Origin: Bacteroidales bacterium UBA1199
Lineage (GTDB): Bacteria > Bacteroidota > Bacteroidia > Bacteroidales > UBA932
Assembly: GCA_002309795.1 (NCBI GenBank)
Contig: DBXZ01000048.1
Coordinates: 5,838-23,381, forward strand
Direction: 5' to 3'
DNA length: 17,544 nucleotides
A model generated the notes under the pieces. It had not been told where the DNA came from and did not search any database. It saw only the letters and a program-made list of their open reading frames with translations. A program made the position numbers and the translations under genes. Positions 1 through 7,775 of the stretch are shown in pieces (the first letter of the stretch is position 1; each line of letters starts with the position of its first letter).

Positions 1-540
1 CCGTTCCTGGTGATGGCCACCCAGAATCCGATCGAGCAGGAGGGTACCTACCCGTTGCCCGAGGCTCAGGTAGACCGTTTCATGCTCAAGGTGGTGGTCT
101 CCTACCCGAAGAAAGAGGAGGAGAAACTCATCATCCGGATGAACAACCTGCACGATTTCCCGCAGCCCTCCACGGTACTCAAGCCGGAAGACATCATCCG
201 CGCCCGCGAAGTGGTCCGCGACGTCTATATGGACGAAAAGATTGAGAAATACATCGTCGATATCGTCTTCGCCACCCGCCATCCGGAAGATTACGGACTC
301 GGGAAGCTGAAAGATATGATTGCCTACGGCGGTTCGCCGCGTGCCAGCATCTCCCTCTCGCTGGCGGCCAAGGCATACGCGTTCATCAAACGCCGCGGCT
401 ACGTGATCCCCGAAGATGTCCGCGCCGTCTGCTACGACGTGCTGCGTCACCGTATCGGTCTGACCTACGAGGCTGAAGCCGAGAATGTTACAACGGAAGA
501 GATTATCTCCGAGATCCTTAATGCCGTAGAGGTTCCGTAA
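1..540 (+). CDS. MoxR-family AAA+ ATPase, 3' half (5' end outside window)
   Basis: The frame is open from base 1 and gives 179 residues, roughly the C-terminal half of a MoxR protein (about 330 residues in full). It opens with the MoxR block ATQNPIEQEGTYPLPEAQ followed by VDRF, which carries sensor 1 and the region before the arginine finger. The segment GGSPRASISL matches sensor 2, and the rest forms the helical AAA lid (AAA_lid_2). Walker A and B lie upstream, off the window. MoxR ATPases are thought to act as chaperones with von Willebrand A (VWA) partners, and VWA-type genes follow directly here. The stop TAA shares its last A with the ATG of the next gene, so translation is probably coupled. 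The family call is firm; the substrate is unknown. The in-frame GTG at 10 and ATG at 13 lie inside the conserved domain and are not the start. Confidence 0.95.
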   Translation, partial: PFLVMATQNPIEQEGTYPLPEAQVDRFMLKVVVSYPKKEEEKLIIRMNNLHDFPQPSTVLKPEDIIRAREVVRDVYMDEKIEKYIVDIVFATRHPEDYGLGKLKDMIAYGGSPRASISLSLAAKAYAFIKRRGYVIPEDVRAVCYDVLRHRIGLTYEAEAENVTTEEIISEILNAVEVP

Positions 541-1424
541 TGGACAGCAACGAATTGCTCAGGAAGGTCCGCAAGATCGAGATCCGGACGAAGGCCCTTT
601 CCCACCAGATTTTCGCCGGCGAATACCATTCGGCGTTCAAGGGCAGGGGTATGGCCTTCAGCGAGGTGCGCGAATACCAGTACGGTGACGACGTCCGCAA
701 CATGGACTGGAACGTCACCGCGCGGCTCCGTGCCCCGTACGTCAAGGTCTTCGAGGAGGAGCGCGAAATGACCGTGATGCTGCTGGTGGATGTCAGCGGC
801 TCGCGGCTCTTCGGTACGACCGGCCGCTCGAAGCGCGAGCTTCTGGCCGAAATCGCCGCCGTACTCTCCTTCTCCGCCTCCATCAACAACGACAAGGTGG
901 GCGCACTCTTCTTCAGCAGCAAGGTTGAAAAGTTCATCCCGCCCAAGAAGGGCCGCAGCCACCTGCTGCGCATCATCCGCGAATTGCTCGAATTCGAGCC
1001 GCAGGAGAAGGGGACCGACGTGGGCGAGGCGCTCCGCTTCCTGACGAACGCCATCAAGAAGCGCTGCACCGCCTTTCTGCTCTCCGACCTGATGGATGTG
1101 GATGCGCAGGGCAATCCGCGCTACGAAGATGCGCTGAAGATTGCCGTGGGCCGGCACGACCTTTCCGCAATCGGCGTATACGACCCGCGCGAACGGGAAC
1201 TGCCCAATGTGGGCCTGGTCCATGTCCGCGACGCGGAGACCGGCAGGCAACTGTGGGTAGATACCGCATCGGCGGCCGTCCGCCGCAGCTATGCCGACTG
1301 GGGCGCCGCTGTGGATGCGAACACCACCCGGCTGCTCCACCGCCACAAAGTGGATTCGGTCCGGATTGCCACGGACAGCGATTATGTCAAGGATTTGATT
1401 TCGTTCTTCAAAAGCAGAACCTAG
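540..1424 (+). CDS. DUF58 / VWA-like protein of the MoxR-Bat operon
   Basis: This 294-residue soluble protein has the DUF58 signature: REYQYGDDVRNMDW at about residues 44-57, then the MIDAS-like motif DVSGS at 84-88 at the start of a VWA-type fold. No signal peptide or membrane segment is visible, so it should be cytoplasmic. DUF58 proteins nearly always sit beside moxR and probably serve as its metal-binding partner; their exact biochemistry is not settled. The ATG shares one base with the upstream stop (TAATG), which fixes the start and suggests coupling. The length is normal for the family. The gene after it starts 3 nt beyond the stop. Confidence 0.92.
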   Translation: MDSNELLRKVRKIEIRTKALSHQIFAGEYHSAFKGRGMAFSEVREYQYGDDVRNMDWNVTARLRAPYVKVFEEEREMTVMLLVDVSGSRLFGTTGRSKRELLAEIAAVLSFSASINNDKVGALFFSSKVEKFIPPKKGRSHLLRIIRELLEFEPQEKGTDVGEALRFLTNAIKKRCTAFLLSDLMDVDAQGNPRYEDALKIAVGRHDLSAIGVYDPRERELPNVGLVHVRDAETGRQLWVDTASAAVRRSYADWGAAVDANTTRLLHRHKVDSVRIATDSDYVKDLISFFKSRT

Positions 1425-1427
1425 CAG

Positions 1428-2387
1428 ATGAAACGATTGATACTGATAGTATGGGTGTTGCTTGCGGGCGTGGGCCAGGCCTTCGCGCAGGAGGCGGAGC
1501 AGCAGCTGCAGAGTCGTCTGAGCCGCGATTCCATCCTGATCGGCGACCAGGTCCGCTGGAGCGCTTCGCTTCGGCTCCAGAACGGAGAGGAGTGTTACTT
1601 CGAAAAGCCGGACGAACCGGTGGCTGAAGGACTCGAGACGATTTCCGGCTTCGCCGTGGATACGCTCAAGCAGCGCCGCAAACAGCTGGAGGTCGAGTGC
1701 CACATGACGCTGACCGCCTGGGAGGCGGGCAGCTATTTCCTGCCGCCGCTCATTGCGCAGATTCAGCGGACGGACGGCAGTGTGGACACCCTGATCATTG
1801 ACGGCCCCGTCCTGGAGGTCGCCACGATGCCCATCGATACCGCCACCTTCCGGCCCTTCGACATCAAGAAACAGATCCGCTATCCGCTGACCTTCGGCGA
1901 AGTGGCGCCCTGGGTGCTCGGCATGCTGATTCTCGCCGCCCTGGTGGTGATGCTGGTGCGCTATCTGCGCTACCGGAAGGACAACCGCGACTTTTTCGGC
2001 CGTCCCAAGGTGAGCGATCCGCCCCACGTGGTGGCGCTTCGCGACCTGGACAAGATCCGCGGCAAGCAGCTTTGGCAGAACAACCGCCAGAAGCAGTTCT
2101 ACACGGAGGTGACCGACACGCTACGTCAGTATATGGCCTCATTCTTCGAAATCCCCGCACCCGAGCAGACCACCGCGGAAATCTTTGATTCCCTCAAGGA
2201 CAAGCAGATTGATGCGCGTCTCTACGAGGAGGTCAAGGAACTCTTCGAACGGGCGGATTACGTGAAGTTCGCCAAGCATACGGCTACCGACGCCGAGAAT
2301 GAGGGTACGGTTCCCACGGCCGTCCGGTTCGTGAATTCCACCTTCCTGCAGCGTTTGGAGCAGGAGAAAAAGCAGGAGGATGAATAA
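1428..2387 (+). CDS. Bat-operon membrane-anchored protein with BatD-like tail
   Basis: The 319-residue product has a signal peptide (residues 1-20, cleavage likely after AFA), a periplasmic domain of about 135 residues with a beta-rich look, one membrane helix at about 159-182, and a charged helical cytoplasmic tail. Its place between the DUF58 gene and batA is the usual one for a poorly characterised Bat-operon protein often described as BatD-like or DUF4381-like. The tail (about 224-285) resembles the post-membrane tail of the BatD half of the later fusion: compare FYTEVTDTLRQYMASFF with YYEELHKAVLGYVSDKL. I infer a scaffold that links periplasmic events to the cytoplasmic MoxR/VWA proteins. 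No enzymatic motif is visible. The stop overlaps the batA start by 1 nt (TAATG). Confidence 0.82.
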   Translation: MKRLILIVWVLLAGVGQAFAQEAEQQLQSRLSRDSILIGDQVRWSASLRLQNGEECYFEKPDEPVAEGLETISGFAVDTLKQRRKQLEVECHMTLTAWEAGSYFLPPLIAQIQRTDGSVDTLIIDGPVLEVATMPIDTATFRPFDIKKQIRYPLTFGEVAPWVLGMLILAALVVMLVRYLRYRKDNRDFFGRPKVSDPPHVVALRDLDKIRGKQLWQNNRQKQFYTEVTDTLRQYMASFFEIPAPEQTTAEIFDSLKDKQIDARLYEEVKELFERADYVKFAKHTATDAENEGTVPTAVRFVNSTFLQRLEQEKKQEDE

Positions 2388-3379
2388 TGTTCTTTGAGTA
2401 TCCCTATCTCCTCTGGCTGGAATTCCTGCTGCTGCCGCTCATCGCGCTCTATGTGTGGCGTGAACTGCGCGGCGGTTCCCCGCGAATGGCGGTATCCGAT
2501 GTCCGCCAGTGGGCGGCAGACGGGCGCAAGAGCGCGCCGCGTACCTGGTTCCGTCACCTGCCGTTCATTTTCTTTGCAATTGCCATTGCGCTGATTATCA
2601 TAGCACTGGCGCGCCCCCGCACCTCGCAGGAGGTACAGAAGGTAGACACGGAGGGTATCGATATCGTCCTGACCATGGACGTCTCCACCTCCATGCTGGC
2701 CCGGGATTTCAAGCCCGACCGGATCGGGGCGGCCAAAGATATCGCCATCGAATTCATCGCGTCGCGTCCGAGCGACCGGATCGGCATCGTGGTCTTCGCG
2801 GGCGAGAGTTTTACCCAGTCCCCGCTGACTTCCGACCGCGTGACGCTCATCAATCTGATGAAGGAGATCGAGACCGGACTCATTGAAGACGGTACGGCCA
2901 TCGGAAACGGCCTGGCGACCGCCGTGGCCCGTCTCAAGGACTCCGACGCCAAGAGCAAGGTTGTGATCCTGCTGACGGACGGCGTGAACAACTGCGGTGA
3001 GATTTCCCCGGTTACCGCGGCGGAGATTGCCCGCACCTTCAACGTGCGCGTCTACACGATCGGCGTCGGCGCCAAAGGCACCGCCCCGTATCCGGTGCCG
3101 ACTCCCTGGGGCGTTGAACTCCAGCAGGTCCGCGTGGAAATCGACGAACCGCTGCTGCAGGAGATTGCCTCCAAGACCGGCGGTAAGTATTTCCGCGCCA
3201 CCGACAACACCAAGCTGATGGAAATCTACGGGGAGATCAACGAGATGGAGAAAAGCAAGACCACGGTCGAAAGCTTCCCCGTCTATACGGAGCTCTTCAT
3301 GAAATACGCCGTTGCGGCGCTCGTGGCCCTGCTGCTGGCCTTCGTCCTGAAACTCTTTACAAGGAGGTTGCCGTTATGA
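2387..3379 (+). CDS. batA: BatA, VWA-domain aerotolerance protein
   Basis: The product has 330 residues. Membrane helices lie at about residues 8-24 and 58-75, as in BatA N-terminal domains. A VWA domain follows with a full MIDAS: DVSTS (D98, S100, S102), a later threonine in GTAIGNG, and LLTDG near residue 200. A third helix lies at about 305-325, followed by a basic end. The VWA domain should face the periplasm or cytoplasm between helices 2 and 3, bind a divalent metal and interact with partner proteins. Bat proteins were named for Bacteroides aerotolerance, but a direct oxygen role is disputed in the literature. The start shares a base with the upstream stop, and the end overlaps batB by 4 nt (ATGA). 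Confidence 0.94.
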   Translation: MFFEYPYLLWLEFLLLPLIALYVWRELRGGSPRMAVSDVRQWAADGRKSAPRTWFRHLPFIFFAIAIALIIIALARPRTSQEVQKVDTEGIDIVLTMDVSTSMLARDFKPDRIGAAKDIAIEFIASRPSDRIGIVVFAGESFTQSPLTSDRVTLINLMKEIETGLIEDGTAIGNGLATAVARLKDSDAKSKVVILLTDGVNNCGEISPVTAAEIARTFNVRVYTIGVGAKGTAPYPVPTPWGVELQQVRVEIDEPLLQEIASKTGGKYFRATDNTKLMEIYGEINEMEKSKTTVESFPVYTELFMKYAVAALVALLLAFVLKLFTRRLPL

Positions 3380-4389
3380 TTTACTTTGCGCAATCTTCCG
3401 CTTTGCTGCTGTTGCTGCTCGTGCCGCTCTTTTTCGTGGCCTATGCAGTGGCTCTGAGGCTTCGTCGCCGCAGGATTGCCCGCTTCGGCAATCCGGAACT
3501 GGTGGCACAGCTGATGCCCACCGCCTCGGTAGCCAAAGGATGGCTCAAGGTCTCCTTCTTCGCGGTGGCCTTCTTCTTCTTTGCGATCGGCCTCTCCCGT
3601 CCGCAGCTGGGCGCCCGCCTGAAAGAGCGCGAGACGAAGGGCGTTGAGGTGATGATCGCCCTGGACGTTTCCAATTCGATGCTGGCGGAAGATTATTCGC
3701 CGAACCGTCTGGAACGCTCCAAACTGGCTATTTCAAGGCTGGTCGACAAACTCGCGGGCGACCGTATCGGCCTCGTGGTTTTTGCCGGACAGGCGTTTGT
3801 GCAGTTGCCGATTACCACCGACTACGTTTCCGCCAAAATATTCCTCAATACCATCAACACCGGTTCCGTCCCCGTCCAGGGAACGGCACTGGCTGATGCG
3901 CTCGCAACCTGTGCGCGCAGTTTCAGCTCGCAGAGCCAGAAGAGCCGCGCCATCATCCTGATTACCGACGGCGAGGACCACGAAGGCGATGTGATTGAAA
4001 CCGCAAAAAGCCTGGCGGAAGAGGGCATCCGCATCTACTGTATCGGTGTGGGCTCGCCGGCCGGAAAGCCGATCCCGGTGGGAGGAGAACTGATGAAAGA
4101 CAAGAAAGGCAACATCGTGGTCAGTAAGCTGGACGAGAGCATCCTGCGCCAGATAGCCGGCGTAGGCGGCGGTGAATATGTCCGTGCCGGCAACAGCGAA
4201 TTCGGCCTGAATCCCATCATCGACAACATCCGCACGCTGGACAAGGAGGAGTTCCAGTCCATCGTGTTCGAGGACTTCGACGAACAGTATATGTATTTCT
4301 TCGGAATCGCCCTGTTCTTCCTGGTGCTGGAATTCCTGGTGCCCGAGACCCGCAGCCGCCGAAAATTCTTCAAGGAGGACCGCAAATGA
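3376..4389 (+). CDS. batB: BatB, VWA-domain aerotolerance protein
   Basis: The 337-residue product is a paralogue of the preceding BatA: helices at about 9-27 and 58-74, MIDAS DVSNS (D97, S99, S101), the threonine in QGTALADA, and LITDGEDHEGD near 193-203. A C-terminal helix lies at about 305-322, followed by a basic tail. The two VWA proteins probably form a heteromeric membrane complex served by MoxR. It begins at an ATGA overlap with batA and ends in an ATGA overlap with batC, which supports the chosen ends and suggests coupled translation. Length and domain order are normal for BatB. Confidence 0.94.
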   Translation: MIYFAQSSALLLLLLVPLFFVAYAVALRLRRRRIARFGNPELVAQLMPTASVAKGWLKVSFFAVAFFFFAIGLSRPQLGARLKERETKGVEVMIALDVSNSMLAEDYSPNRLERSKLAISRLVDKLAGDRIGLVVFAGQAFVQLPITTDYVSAKIFLNTINTGSVPVQGTALADALATCARSFSSQSQKSRAIILITDGEDHEGDVIETAKSLAEEGIRIYCIGVGSPAGKPIPVGGELMKDKKGNIVVSKLDESILRQIAGVGGGEYVRAGNSEFGLNPIIDNIRTLDKEEFQSIVFEDFDEQYMYFFGIALFFLVLEFLVPETRSRRKFFKEDRK

Positions 4390-5162
4390 AACGGATGATC
4401 GTATGGATGCTGATGATTCTGGTCGCCGCCCCCGTCGCGGAGGCCCAGAGCGAACGGAGCAGTGTCCGCAAGGGCAACCGCGCCTTCAATCGGGAAAAAT
4501 ACCAGGCGGCCGAAATCGATTACAAGAAAGGCTTGCTGGCCGATTCGCTTTCGAATGCAGCCGGTTACAACCTGGGTAACACCTACTACCGTCTGGAGAA
4601 TTACACGGAGGCAGACAAGGCCTACGGCGCAGTCGCGGATTCGCTGGGAAAGGATTCCCGCTACGGCGCGCAGGTCTATCACAACATGGGCAACTCGCTG
4701 CTCGCGCAGCAGAACTGGCAGGGAGCCATCGAGGCCTATAAGAACGCCCTGCGCCGCAATCCCGCCGACACGGAGACCAAATCCAACCTGGCCTATGCGC
4801 AACTGATGCTGCAGAACCAGCAGAATCAGCAGAATCAAGACCAGAACCAGGATCAAAACCAGGATCAGCAGAACCAGGACCAGAATAAGGACCAGGATCA
4901 AAACAAAGATCAGGACCAGGACAAGAACGACGATCAGAACAAAGATCAGAATCAAGACCAGAACCAGGATCAAGACCAGAACCAGGATCAGAATCAGAAT
5001 CAGCAGGATCAGCAGGGCCAAACCCCTCCGCCCCAAATAAGCCAGCAGGATGCGCGCCAGATGCTCCAGGCTATCCAGGACAAGGAAAAGGAGACCCAGG
5101 AGAAGGTGAAGAAGGAGAAAGCCCTCCTCTTCAAATCGAAACAAAAGGAAAAGAATTGGTAG
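4386..5162 (+). CDS. batC: BatC, periplasmic TPR protein with Asp/Asn/Gln-rich tract
   Basis: The 258-residue product has a signal peptide (1-20, ending AEA before Q). Several TPR units follow at about 25-140, with helix pairs containing GYNLGNTYYRLENY and VYHNMGNSLLAQQNW. Residues about 143-212 consist almost only of Q, N, D and some K, in QN and DQ repeats. The C-terminus is a lysine/glutamate-rich helix that probably forms a coiled coil. TPRs bind partner proteins, so BatC is likely a periplasmic adaptor for BatB and BatD. The tract is low-complexity and may vary in length between strains. The start is fixed by the ATGA overlap with batB. The stop lies 4 nt before the next ATG. Confidence 0.9.
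   Translation: MKRMIVWMLMILVAAPVAEAQSERSSVRKGNRAFNREKYQAAEIDYKKGLLADSLSNAAGYNLGNTYYRLENYTEADKAYGAVADSLGKDSRYGAQVYHNMGNSLLAQQNWQGAIEAYKNALRRNPADTETKSNLAYAQLMLQNQQNQQNQDQNQDQNQDQQNQDQNKDQDQNKDQDQDKNDDQNKDQNQDQNQDQDQNQDQNQNQQDQQGQTPPPQISQQDARQMLQAIQDKEKETQEKVKKEKALLFKSKQKEKNW
4812..5020 (+). repeat. Low-complexity CAG/GAY/AAY codon repeat inside batC
   Basis: About 210 bp are built from imperfect repeats of CAG-AAC, CAG-GAT and close variants, and encode the Q/N/D tract of BatC. Synonymous codons are mixed (GAC/GAT, AAC/AAT, CAG/CAA), so the repeat is diverged at DNA level while the protein composition is kept. That points to selection on composition as well as slippage. Confidence 0.85.
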
Positions 5163-5166
5163 AGCT

Positions 5167-7770
5167 ATGAAACGACTGTGTATCGTATGGATGTTGCTTT
5201 TCAGCGCGCTCGCGGCAATGGCCCAGAACACGCTGACGGTGGATGCCCCGAAGGTGGTGACGACGGATGAAAACTTCCGGATTGTCTTTACCGCCAACGG
5301 CCGGATGTCCGATTTCAACTGGCCCGGCTCGGAGCATATCTCCATCCTGTGGGGACCGCAGTCCGGCTCGATGTCCAGCACCAGCATTGTTAACGGGAAA
5401 CGCACCTCTACGCACCAGGAAACCTATACCTATATAGTCCAGGCCCTCTCGGAAGGCACTTTCACCCTTCCTGCCGCAACGGCGACAATCGGGAAGGAAA
5501 GCTGCTCTACGGGCGAGTTCAAGATTGAGGTGGTAAGCGGTGAAAAACGTGCACAGGTCGCGACCGATCCGGATGCCGGCAACGCCGCTGCGGCAACGAC
5601 TGACCGGAGCGCTTCCGCACAGGTCGCCTCGGGCGATATCTTCCTCCGTCTCACCGTTTCCAAAACCCAGGTGGTCAAGGGCGAGCCGCTCGTAGCTACG
5701 CTCAAGCTCTATACGAGAGTCGATGTTACCGGCTTTGAGGAGGTCCATTTCCCGACCTTCAACGGCTTCTGGAGCAAGGAGACCGAATCGGCCCAGAACG
5801 TGCAGTTCGAGCGCGAAAACGTGGGCGGAACCATCTACAACGCCGCCGTGCTGCGCCGCTATATGCTGATTCCGCAGCGGACCGGCAGCGTGACGATCGA
5901 TCCGGCCGAAATGGTCTGCCAGATCCGGGTGGTGGGCGACAGCGGTCCGCGTTCCTTCTTCGACAGTTTCTTCGATTCCTACCAGACCGTGCGGCGCCGG
6001 CTGAAGACCGATCCCGTTCGGATTCAGGTCAAAGCGCTGCCCGAGGGCGCTCCTGCGGCCTTTGCCGGCGGAGTGGGCGACTTCAAGATGAACGCCGTGG
6101 TCAGCAAACAGGGGCTCAAGGCCCATGAGGCCGCTTCGCTGGTGGTGACCATCACCGGACGCGGCAATATCTCCATGCTGGAGGCCCCGCGCATCAATTT
6201 CCCGCCGGATTTCGAGGTATACGACCTCAAGACCACGGAGAAGATTTCCGCCGACGGCACCTCGGGTACCAAGACCTTCGAATTCCCGTTCATTCCGCGC
6301 AGCCACGGCGATTTTACCATCGACCCCATCCGCTACGCCTACTACGATATTGCCAAAGGCCTCTACGAGACCCTTTCGTCCGAACCGCTCTCCATCTCCG
6401 TGGAGAAGGGCGAGGAGATTGAATCCGGCGGCGTGGTCGTTCCCGGCATTGCACGCCAGGGCGTCCGCAACCTGGCCGAGGATATCCGTTTTATTCACAC
6501 CGGCGCGTCCGGATTGCGGAAAGAGGGTGCCTTTTTCGCCGGATCGCTGCTCTACTGGCTGCTGATTGCCGCCATCGCCGTCGTGACGCTGCTGCTCGCG
6601 CTGATTTTCCGTGCGGCCGCCGCCCGTCGCCGCGACGTGGTGGGTATGCGGAACCGCCGCGCCAACAAGATGGCACGTACGCGCCTGCATCAGGCCGGCG
6701 ATTATCTCAAGCGCAACCTGAACAGCGCATATTATGAAGAGCTGCATAAGGCCGTTCTGGGTTATGTGTCTGACAAACTGACGATTCCGGCTGCCGACCT
6801 TTCCAAGGACCGCATTGCGGAGGCTTTCGCGGAGCGCGGCGTCGGGAACGAGCTGTCGGAACGGCTGATCCATATCCTCGATGCGTGCGAATTCGCCCGC
6901 TATGCGCCCGATACCGAACTGGCCGAGCGCGAGGGACTCTACAACGAAGCACTCAACGTTATTTCAGAACTGGAGGGACAGGTGAAAACCAACCGTAAAT
7001 CGAACGGGCAGCTCCGCAAAGGGGCGCTGCTCATCGCTCTGCTGCTCTGCGTGGGTACGCTGACGGCACGCGCCGCCGGTGATTCCCGCTGGGACGAGGC
7101 TGCTGCAGCCTATACATCAGCCGATTATTCTGCTGCGCTGGCCGCTTACCAGGCAATCGCGGACGACGGACTGGTCTCCGCGGATCTCTGGTACAATATG
7201 GCGGGTTGCTACTATAAAATCGGCGATATTCCGCACGCCATCCTCTATTACGAGAAATGCCTGAAGCTGGCGCCCGCCCATGCGGATGCCCACAACAACC
7301 TGGATATCTGCCGGCAGTTCACCCTGGACAAGATCGACGAAATCCCGCCGTTCCTGCTGGTGACCTGGGTCAACAAGGTCAAATACGCCTTCTCCGCTGA
7401 CGCATGGGCATGGATTTCCGTGGTGCTTGTGCTGATTGTGGCGGTGCTGCTGCTGGGATTCCGCTTCTTCCGGCGGCTCGGTGCGCGTAAGCTCTCTTTC
7501 ATCCTGGCCTGCATTGTGGCGCTCTTCGCTCTGGGCGCGCTGCTCTTCTCGCTCAGCGAGAAATCCGACGCGCTCCACGCGGATTCGGCGGTGATGATCC
7601 AGCCGGTCTCCACGGTCAAGAGTTCGCCGGGCGACGGCGGCAAATCCATCTTCGTGCTGCACGAAGGTACCAAGGTGGAACTGCTTGATAGCCTGGGTGA
7701 ATGGGTCAAGATCGAACTGACGGACGGCCGCCAGGGCTGGGTGGAGACTTCCGTGCTTGAAACCATTTGA
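5167..7770 (+). CDS. batD: BatD-BatE fusion: periplasmic BatD, membrane helices, TPR and SH3-like end
   Basis: This 867-residue frame joins two proteins that are usually separate. BatD part: signal peptide 1-19, a long beta-rich periplasmic region (about 20-455), a membrane helix at about 459-481 and a cytoplasmic helical tail to about 605. BatE part: a hydrophobic signal-like segment at about 619-638 ending ARAA, a TPR region (about 640-715, with LWYNMAGCYYKIGD), two membrane helices (about 745-768 and 776-797), and a C-terminal SH3-like domain (about 808-867, with GEWVKIELTDGRQGW). There is no stop between the halves. A GTG at 6982 preceded by GGAGG could give a separate BatE, but Shine-Dalgarno sites are little used in this phylum. 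BatD/E are thought to complete the Bat membrane complex. It lies 4 nt after batC. Confidence 0.88.
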   Translation: MKRLCIVWMLLFSALAAMAQNTLTVDAPKVVTTDENFRIVFTANGRMSDFNWPGSEHISILWGPQSGSMSSTSIVNGKRTSTHQETYTYIVQALSEGTFTLPAATATIGKESCSTGEFKIEVVSGEKRAQVATDPDAGNAAAATTDRSASAQVASGDIFLRLTVSKTQVVKGEPLVATLKLYTRVDVTGFEEVHFPTFNGFWSKETESAQNVQFERENVGGTIYNAAVLRRYMLIPQRTGSVTIDPAEMVCQIRVVGDSGPRSFFDSFFDSYQTVRRRLKTDPVRIQVKALPEGAPAAFAGGVGDFKMNAVVSKQGLKAHEAASLVVTITGRGNISMLEAPRINFPPDFEVYDLKTTEKISADGTSGTKTFEFPFIPRSHGDFTIDPIRYAYYDIAKGLYETLSSEPLSISVEKGEEIESGGVVVPGIARQGVRNLAEDIRFIHTGASGLRKEGAFFAGSLLYWLLIAAIAVVTLLLALIFRAAAARRRDVVGMRNRRANKMARTRLHQAGDYLKRNLNSAYYEELHKAVLGYVSDKLTIPAADLSKDRIAEAFAERGVGNELSERLIHILDACEFARYAPDTELAEREGLYNEALNVISELEGQVKTNRKSNGQLRKGALLIALLLCVGTLTARAAGDSRWDEAAAAYTSADYSAALAAYQAIADDGLVSADLWYNMAGCYYKIGDIPHAILYYEKCLKLAPAHADAHNNLDICRQFTLDKIDEIPPFLLVTWVNKVKYAFSADAWAWISVVLVLIVAVLLLGFRFFRRLGARKLSFILACIVALFALGALLFSLSEKSDALHADSAVMIQPVSTVKSSPGDGGKSIFVLHEGTKVELLDSLGEWVKIELTDGRQGWVETSVLETI

Positions 7771-7775
7771 CGCGC

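Noticed and set aside
465..2027. Long antisense open frame of 520 codons opposite the DUF58 and small Bat protein genes
   Set aside because: It is a shadow of GC-rich codon usage on the coding strand. Its product is rich in H, Q, G and E with no domain, and the plus-strand genes are certain.
4812..5020. Possible CRISPR or tandem-repeat array
   Set aside because: The repeats are 6-9 bp, in frame and codon-based, with no unique spacers of regular length.
4035..5405. Antisense frame with long LVLILVL repeats, resembling a membrane protein
   Set aside because: It is only the complement of the BatC Q/N/D repeat: CAG, GAT and AAC codons read backwards give leucine, isoleucine and valine. It crosses three real genes.
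5131..6873. Antisense frame of 580 codons opposite batDE
   Set aside because: There is no recognisable domain, and it covers a clear sense gene.
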